A model generated the notes under the pieces. The model was not told where the DNA came from. It ran no database searches and saw only the letters and a program-made list of their open reading frames with translations. The position numbers and the translations under genes are program-made. From the NCBI GenBank assembly GCA_035560005.1, contig DATMAN010000039.1, positions 49,459 through 113,458 on the forward strand: a stretch of DNA of 64,000 bases, in the 5' to 3' direction. Shown one piece after another: positions 58,618 to 64,000 of this stretch. This stretch comes from Burkholderiales bacterium (GTDB taxonomy: Bacteria > Pseudomonadota > Gammaproteobacteria > Burkholderiales > Eutrophovitaceae). Position 1 is the stretch's first letter. Each line of letters opens with the position of its first letter.

Positions 58618-59384
58618 CGATGCAAGTGCGAATTCTGGGTTGCAGCGGAGGAATCGGAGGCAATCTGCGGACGACCTCGATGCTGGTCGATGAAGACGTG
58701 CTGGTGGACGCAGGAACCGGGGTCGCCGACCTCACGCTGTCCGAGCTCGAGCGTATCGAGCACGTGTTCGTCACGCATTCGCATCTCGACCATATCGCGG
58801 CGCTTCCCCTGATTGTCGATACCGTCGGGCCGATGCGCAAGAAGCCGTTCACCGTCCACTGCACGCGCGAGACGATGGGCATCCTGCGCGATCACATTTT
58901 CAACTGGAAGGTGTGGCCCGACTTCACGCAGATTCCGAGCAAAGAGAACCCTTACCTCGTCTGGGATCCCCTCGAGGTGGGCGAGCCGGTCGAGATCGGA
59001 CAGCGTCGGTTCACGGCGTTGCCGGCCAATCATGTCGTGCCTGCAGTCGGATACTGGCTCGATAGCGGTGCGGCGAGCCTCGTGTTCACCGGGGATACGA
59101 CGACGAACGACGCGCTGTGGGCGGCGGTCAACGACATCGAGAATCTGCGCTACCTGATCATCGAGACCGCATTCCCGAACGCCGAGCGCGAACTTGCGAT
59201 CGAATCCAAGCACCTTTGTCCGAGCCTGCTCAAGGAGGAACTCGTCAAGCTGCGCAGGCCGGCGCGCATCTTTGTCACCCATCTCAAGCCGGGAGCGGGA
59301 ACGCAGACCATGGCCGAGGTGGAGGAGGATCTCGCGCACCTCAACCCGCGGATGCTGGCCAATGGACAGGTATTTCGTTTCTAG
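58614..59384 (+). CDS. Metallo-beta-lactamase-fold cyclic-nucleotide phosphodiesterase
   Basis: 256 residues from ATG 58614, overlapping the cyclase stop by ATGA; ATG 58620 is also possible. Metal motif THSHLDH (His55, His57, Asp59, His60), NH in ANHVV, GDT near 163, and a C-terminal THLKPG. It resembles class II 3',5'-cyclic-nucleotide phosphodiesterases. Coupling to a cyclase gene supports cAMP hydrolysis. A tRNase Z-like role is less likely. Confidence 0.87.
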   Translation: MTMQVRILGCSGGIGGNLRTTSMLVDEDVLVDAGTGVADLTLSELERIEHVFVTHSHLDHIAALPLIVDTVGPMRKKPFTVHCTRETMGILRDHIFNWKVWPDFTQIPSKENPYLVWDPLEVGEPVEIGQRRFTALPANHVVPAVGYWLDSGAASLVFTGDTTTNDALWAAVNDIENLRYLIIETAFPNAERELAIESKHLCPSLLKEELVKLRRPARIFVTHLKPGAGTQTMAEVEEDLAHLNPRMLANGQVFRF

Positions 59385-59467
59385 GCTTCGGCGCGGCTGG
59401 CCGCGGAGCAACATCGCTGCGAAGCGTGCGGTGAAGCTGGCCGCCGAGAAGTCGGAAGGGAAACGCG

Positions 59468-61852
59468 ATGAGCACACTGTTTGATGCCAAACCACAGGTC
59501 GGCCAGAACCTGGCCGAGATGTCACACAGACTGGAGTTCCAGAAAAGACTCCAGTCTGTAACCAACAAGATCCATGCGACGAGCAATCTCGACGAGATCA
59601 TGCTCGAGCTGTCGCAGGATATCTGTTCCCTCTTCGACGCCGAGCGCCTCACGATCTACGTCGTTTCGGACGATCGTACGGCGATCGTCTCCAAGGTCAA
59701 GACGGGTCTTGCGTCCTTCAAGGACCTGAAGCTGCCGGTCAACGAGCAAAGTATCGCGGGCTACGTCGCGCTGACGAAAAAGGTCGTCAACATCAGGGAC
59801 GTGTACGACGAGAACGAGCTCAGAGCGCACCATCCTCAGCTGCGTTTCCTGAAAGAGGTCGACCGGCGCACGGGATACCGGACCAAGCAGATGCTCGTGG
59901 CGCCGGTTCTGGAACCGGGCGTGGGTGACATGATCGGCGTGGTGCAGGTCATCAACACCAGAAACGGCCAGCCATTCTCGCATGTCGCCGAGGAGGGCAT
60001 TACCCACCTGACCGAAACGCTCGCAATTGCTCTCAAGCAGCGCTCCCGCGCGGCGGCGATGCTGCGGGGCAAGTACGATTCTCTGGTCACCGATGCGGTG
60101 CTTTCGGGCGAGGAGATGGAGCTTGCCACCCGGTCGGCGCGAAGGAAGAACATCGATATCGAGGACGTCTTGATCGATGAATTCCAGGTCAAGCCTTCCG
60201 CAATCGGCGCCGCGTTGTCCAAGTTCTTTGCGGTGCCCTATGAGCCGTTCAGGCCGGACCGCATCAAGCCGATGGATCTGCTCAAGAATCTGAAGCGGGA
60301 CTTCGTGGAAAGCAGCCACTGGGTCCCGGTCGAGGACAGCAAGGAAGGATTGATCGTCCTGACGACCGATCCGGAACGGGTGCGTGCCTCGAAGGTGGTC
60401 AACAACATCTTTCCCAAGCACCGGATCGTCTACAAGGTGTGCACGCGCCGGGAGTTTGCGGCTACGCTGGACCAGTTCTTCGGTGCGGAAACCGGGGATT
60501 CCTCGTCCATCGGCGAGCTTTTGCAGAGCATGGACGAGGAGGGCGACGAAGAAGGCGGCGGGGGAGGAGTCGATGAGGCCTCTCTGGCCCAGGACAACGA
60601 ACTGGTAAAGCTCGTCAACAAGATCATCATCGACGCTTATCATCAAGGCGCTTCGGACATACACATCGAGCCATACCCCGGCAAGGCGAAGACCGAAGTC
60701 CGGTTCCGCAAGGACGGTGCGCTGCAGCCGTACATTTCGGTGCCGGCCAGCTATCGCAACGCACTTGCCGCACGGCTCAAGATCATGTGCGATCTCGACA
60801 TCGCCGAGAAGCGCAAGCCGCAGGATGGAAAGATCAAGTTCAAGAAATTCGGGCCTCTCGACATCGAGCTGCGGGTGGCTACCATCCCTTCGGCCGGGGG
60901 CGTTGAAGATATCGTCATGCGGATTCTTTCCGCCGGCGAACCGATTCCACTGGACAAACTCGGGCTCTCGGAGCGCAATCTCAAGACGCTCAAGGAAGTG
61001 GTGTCGAAGCCTTACGGACTGTTCTTCGTCTGCGGACCGACCGGATCGGGCAAGACGACCACGCTGCATTCGGTCCTCGGCTACCTGAACACGCCGGATA
61101 CGAAGATCTGGACCGCCGAAGATCCCGTCGAGATTACGCAGAAGGGCTTGCGCCAGGTCCAGATGAATCCAAAGGCCGGCCTGACATTCGCCACCGCCAT
61201 GCGAGCATTCCTCCGGGCCGATCCGGACATCATCATGGTCGGCGAAATGCGCGACAAGGAAACCACCGCCATCGGCATCGAAGCCTCGCTCACCGGTCAC
61301 CTCGTGCTTGCGACGCTGCACACCAACAGCGCGCCGGAATCCATCGTCCGTCTGCTCGACATGGGGATGGATCCGTTCAACTTCGCGGACGCCTTGCTAG
61401 GCGTGTTGGCACAACGCCTCGCCAGGAGGCTCTGCGTGAAGTGCAAGACGCCGCACATCGCGACCCAGGACGAGCTGCGCATGCTGCTGGAAGAGTACTG
61501 CGTCGAACTGAAGAATACGGAGGCCTGGAAACGCGATCCCAAAGCAGCCTACGAGAACCTCTATCGCGAGTGGGTCAGATCATTTGCTGACGAGAAGGGA
61601 CAGTTCACGCTCTATACACCGGTGGGCTGCGAGGTCTGCGGAGGAACGGGGTACAAGGGACGGGTCGGTCTGCACGAACTGCTGGTCGGGACCGATGCGG
61701 TCAAGAAGCACATCCAGGAGCACTCGAGGGTCGCCGAGGTGCTTGCCACGGCGCTGTCGGAGGGCATGCGTACCTTGAAGCAGGACGGCGTGGAAAAGGT
61801 ACTGATGGGAATCACAGACATTCACCAGGTTCGGGCGGTCTGTATCAAGTAG
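59468..61852 (+). CDS. GAF-domain GspE/PilB-type secretion ATPase
   Basis: 794 residues. An N-terminal GAF domain (about 30-195), a T2SSE-N-like linker (about 200-340), then a hexameric secretion ATPase: Walker A GPTGSGKTTT near 523, Asp box and Walker B IIMVGEMRD, and a zinc-binding element with CVKC (656-659) and CEVCGG near 720. Such ATPases power type IV pilus or type II secretion assembly. The GAF domain replaces the usual N-terminal arrangement and may bind a cyclic nucleotide. It lies between the cAMP genes and an HD-GYP gene, close to a pilin gene. Confidence 0.92.
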   Translation: MSTLFDAKPQVGQNLAEMSHRLEFQKRLQSVTNKIHATSNLDEIMLELSQDICSLFDAERLTIYVVSDDRTAIVSKVKTGLASFKDLKLPVNEQSIAGYVALTKKVVNIRDVYDENELRAHHPQLRFLKEVDRRTGYRTKQMLVAPVLEPGVGDMIGVVQVINTRNGQPFSHVAEEGITHLTETLAIALKQRSRAAAMLRGKYDSLVTDAVLSGEEMELATRSARRKNIDIEDVLIDEFQVKPSAIGAALSKFFAVPYEPFRPDRIKPMDLLKNLKRDFVESSHWVPVEDSKEGLIVLTTDPERVRASKVVNNIFPKHRIVYKVCTRREFAATLDQFFGAETGDSSSIGELLQSMDEEGDEEGGGGGVDEASLAQDNELVKLVNKIIIDAYHQGASDIHIEPYPGKAKTEVRFRKDGALQPYISVPASYRNALAARLKIMCDLDIAEKRKPQDGKIKFKKFGPLDIELRVATIPSAGGVEDIVMRILSAGEPIPLDKLGLSERNLKTLKEVVSKPYGLFFVCGPTGSGKTTTLHSVLGYLNTPDTKIWTAEDPVEITQKGLRQVQMNPKAGLTFATAMRAFLRADPDIIMVGEMRDKETTAIGIEASLTGHLVLATLHTNSAPESIVRLLDMGMDPFNFADALLGVLAQRLARRLCVKCKTPHIATQDELRMLLEEYCVELKNTEAWKRDPKAAYENLYREWVRSFADEKGQFTLYTPVGCEVCGGTGYKGRVGLHELLVGTDAVKKHIQEHSRVAEVLATALSEGMRTLKQDGVEKVLMGITDIHQVRAVCIK

Positions 61853-61868
61853 CGGGCTTGCAGGGAAA

Positions 61869-63530
61869 GTGAACGGCGAAGAGCATCTTGCGTCGGGCGC
61901 GCCAGGCAGCGCGGACCCGTTGCGCAGGCTGGAGGAACTCAACCGGATCGGGATTTCCCTGTCCCGGGAAAAGAACATCACTCGCCTGCTCGAGGCGATC
62001 CTGGTCGCCGCCAAGAAGATCACCAATGCCGACGGCGGGACACTTTACCGGGTCGACAGCGAAGGCAAGCGCGTGCACTTCGAGATTCTGCGCACCGACT
62101 CGCTGGGCATCGCGATGGGCGGGACCACCGGAGTGCAGATTCCCTTCGATCCGGTGCGGCTGTACGACGAAAACGGCCAGCCCAACAATTCCATGGTCGT
62201 GGCGTACTCGGTGCTGCACGACGAGACGGTCAATGTGGCCGATGCTTACACCGAGAAGGGATTCGATTTCAGCGGAACGAAGCGATTCGACAGGAAGACC
62301 GGCTACCGGTCCAAGTCCTTTCTGACCGTTCCGATGAAGAATCATGAGAACGAGATCATCGGTGTTCTACAGCTGATCAACGCGAAGGATCGCAGCAGCG
62401 GCGCGATCGTGCCGTTTTCGAAGGCCGATCAGCATCTCGCCGAATCGCTCGCCTCCCAGGCCGCGGTTGCGCTGACCAACCGGCAGCTCATCAACCAGCT
62501 CGAAGAGCTGTTCGAGTCGTTCATCAATCTGATCAACGCAGCCATCGACGACAAGTCTCCTTATACCGGCGGCCATTGTCAGCGCGTCCCCGTACTCACG
62601 ATGATGCTTGCCGAGGCCGTGAACGAGACCACTGCGGGCCCGCTCGCCGATTTCCGGATGAGCGACGATGACCGTTACGAACTGAAGATCGCGGGTTTGC
62701 TGCATGACTGCGGAAAAGTCACCACGCCGGTTCACGTGGTGGACAAGGCAACCAAGCTGCAGACCATATTCGACCGCATCGCACTGATCGATACGCGGTT
62801 CGAGGTCATCAAGCGGGACGCGGAGATCGCGATGTTGAAGGCCAAGCTGGCGGCGCCCGGCAATCCAGACGGCGAATGGCAGCGGGCCGAGCGGGAGTTC
62901 CATGTGCGGCTGCGTCAGATCAACGAGGACCGCGAGTTCCTGCGCTTCGCCAACATCGGTTCGGAGGCGATGCGCGAAGAGGACCAGGAAAGAGTGCGGC
63001 AGATCTCGCGGACTTATCGCTGGCGCGACGTGAGCGGCAACGAGGCGGAGTTCCTGACCGCGGACGAAGTCAAGAACCTTTCGATCCGGTCCGGGACGTT
63101 GACTCCCGAGGAACGCCAGATCATCAATCACCACATCGAAGTGACGATCAAGATGCTGGAATCGCTGCCGTGGCCGCGCCACCTGCGCAATGTGCCGGAG
63201 TACGCAGGCGGGCATCACGAGCGCATGGACGGCAAGGGCTATCCGCGGGGCCTGAGGCGCGAACAGATGTCGGTGCAGGCCCGCATCATGGGCATCGCCG
63301 ACATCTTCGAGGCGCTGACGGCCAAGGACCGTCCCTACAAGAAAGGCAAGACTCTCTCGGAAGCGTTGCACATCCTCGGGAAGTTCAAGCTGAACGGCCA
63401 CATCGACCCGGATCTGTTCGACATCTTCGTTCGCAGCAAGGTCTACGTGAAGTACGCGCAGCAGTTCCTCGACCCCGATCAGATCGATCAGGTCGACGAG
63501 ACGCGAATTCCCGGCTACTCCAGCGTGTGA
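61869..63530 (+). CDS. GAF / HD-GYP domain phosphohydrolase
   Basis: 553 residues from GTG 61869. An N-terminal GAF domain (about 20-205) and an HD-GYP domain with HD at 279-280 (LLHDCGK) and the second motif HHERMDGKGYP at 449-459, intact in every key residue. HD-GYP proteins hydrolyse c-di-GMP, which often acts with type IV pili. About 170 residues separate the two motifs, much more than usual, because of a charged helical insert. 16 bases after the ATPase gene, so co-transcribed. Confidence 0.9.
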   Translation: MNGEEHLASGAPGSADPLRRLEELNRIGISLSREKNITRLLEAILVAAKKITNADGGTLYRVDSEGKRVHFEILRTDSLGIAMGGTTGVQIPFDPVRLYDENGQPNNSMVVAYSVLHDETVNVADAYTEKGFDFSGTKRFDRKTGYRSKSFLTVPMKNHENEIIGVLQLINAKDRSSGAIVPFSKADQHLAESLASQAAVALTNRQLINQLEELFESFINLINAAIDDKSPYTGGHCQRVPVLTMMLAEAVNETTAGPLADFRMSDDDRYELKIAGLLHDCGKVTTPVHVVDKATKLQTIFDRIALIDTRFEVIKRDAEIAMLKAKLAAPGNPDGEWQRAEREFHVRLRQINEDREFLRFANIGSEAMREEDQERVRQISRTYRWRDVSGNEAEFLTADEVKNLSIRSGTLTPEERQIINHHIEVTIKMLESLPWPRHLRNVPEYAGGHHERMDGKGYPRGLRREQMSVQARIMGIADIFEALTAKDRPYKKGKTLSEALHILGKFKLNGHIDPDLFDIFVRSKVYVKYAQQFLDPDQIDQVDETRIPGYSSV

Positions 63531-63565
63531 CACGGAGTGTCATTTCCTGCCGGCTCGAACTTTTT

Positions 63566-63587
63566 CGATCCCGAGGCAGCGGGATCG
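63566..63587 (+). terminator. Hairpin after the HD-GYP gene
   Basis: CGATCCCG (63566-63573) and CGGGATCG (63580-63587) form a perfect 8-bp stem. The T run lies before rather than after it, so its terminator function is doubtful. Confidence 0.35.
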
Positions 63588-63734
63588 GGTTTCCCGCGCG
63601 AAGCCGGCGGATCGATCGACCGATGTCGTGGTTCGCTCCTGCAAGCCTCAAACGCCGTTGTAAGCCTCTGTTTTGATACGCGTTAGCCGGTCCATCGGGT
63701 TCGCGCTAAAAAACGGCTGAAGCTCCTGACTGGC

Positions 63735-63749
63735 TGGCACAGCGCTTGC
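63735..63749 (+). promoter_or_regulatory. Sigma-54 promoter of the pilin gene
   Basis: TGGCACAGCGCTTGC has the -24 GG and -12 GC exactly ten bases apart, matching the RpoN consensus. It lies 70 bases before the pilin ATG. Type IV pilin genes are classically RpoN/PilR-driven. Confidence 0.88.
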
Positions 63750-63818
63750 CAATTGAAGCACCGAGCACACGGATTCCAACATGTGTGTTTGCTTGATCAA
63801 CCAGTTAAGGAGTCATCC

Positions 63819-64000
63819 ATGAAGGCCGTTCAGAAGGGTTTTACCCTCATCGAACTGATGATCGTGGTCGCGATCATCGGTATCCTGGCCGCGGTGGCGT
63901 TGCCTGCCTACCAGGATTACACCGCGCGCTCGAAGATGTCCGAAGTGATTCTCGCGGCGTCGGCTTGCCGCACCAGCATCACCGAGACCGTGCAGTCGGC
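63819..64000 (+). CDS. pilA: Type IV pilin, 5' part only (cut by window end)
   Basis: ATG 63819 follows AAGGAG. The visible 60 residues begin [19 protein letters not shown]: a six-residue leader ending in Gly for prepilin peptidase, Phe at mature position 1, Glu5, then the long hydrophobic helix and [12 protein letters not shown] Cys (ASACRT) appears near residue 50. It is a major-pilin-type gene. The end, including the C-terminal disulfide loop, lies beyond the window. Confidence 0.93.
   Translation, partial: MKAVQKGFTLIELMIVVAIIGILAAVALPAYQDYTARSKMSEVILAASACRTSITETVQS

Overview
The window is about 66% GC and reads as a chromosomal segment of a betaproteobacterium. The evidence is an S-adenosylhomocysteine (SAH) riboswitch in front of ahcY, the argH-algZ-algR-hemC-hemD-hemX-hemY-ppc order, dapF-DUF484-xerC, aroQ-accB-accC-prmA, and a sigma-54-type promoter in front of a type IV pilin gene. 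I recognise no rRNA, tRNA, CRISPR array, insertion sequence or prophage. Coding density is high and many neighbouring genes overlap by ATGA or GTGA, so long operons are likely.

Left part (1-12 kb). On the minus strand lie mpl (muropeptide recycling), a haloalkane dehalogenase-like hydrolase and a MidA-type methyltransferase. Divergent from them are a pteridine reductase-like SDR and folB (folate), ttcA (tRNA thiolation), two YeeE/YedE half-transporters closed by an intrinsic terminator, and a class V serine/alanine-glyoxylate aminotransferase. Next comes a methyl-cycle cluster on the minus strand: metK, then promoter - SAH riboswitch - ahcY - metF.

12-28 kb. Two tandem lipid A acyltransferases, a CoA-binding protein, a broken GNAT acetyltransferase gene, dapF-DUF484-xerC, a MaoC hydratase overlapping a protein kinase gene, and a secreted histidine phosphatase. 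On the minus strand a branched-chain-amino-acid-type ABC transporter (livKHMGF order) is followed by cystathionine beta-synthase, a cystathionine gamma-lyase-type enzyme and dsbB. The livK leader holds a promoter and then a terminator-like hairpin.

28-52 kb. Fructosamine kinase-like gene, argH, the AlgZ/AlgR two-component pair with a small secreted protein, haem genes hemCDXY, ppc, a ferredoxin-reductase flavoprotein, an epimerase-like protein, cutA, a stand-alone DsbD N-terminal domain plus a TlpA-like thioredoxin, then aroQ-accB-accC-prmA-DUF3426-gcvT-gcvH-gcvPA-gcvPB-dgkA.

52-64 kb is the most unusual stretch. After an AT-rich intergenic island come, all on the plus strand, a CHASE2 Ser/Thr kinase, a PP2C phosphatase, a two-FHA protein, a CHASE2 adenylate cyclase, a metallo-beta-lactamase-fold cyclic-nucleotide phosphodiesterase, a GAF-fused GspE/PilB ATPase and a GAF/HD-GYP protein. 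A sigma-54 promoter and a type IV pilin gene, cut by the window end, follow. This combines phosphoprotein, cAMP and probable c-di-GMP modules next to pilus-type machinery and is the best candidate for an undescribed signalling system.
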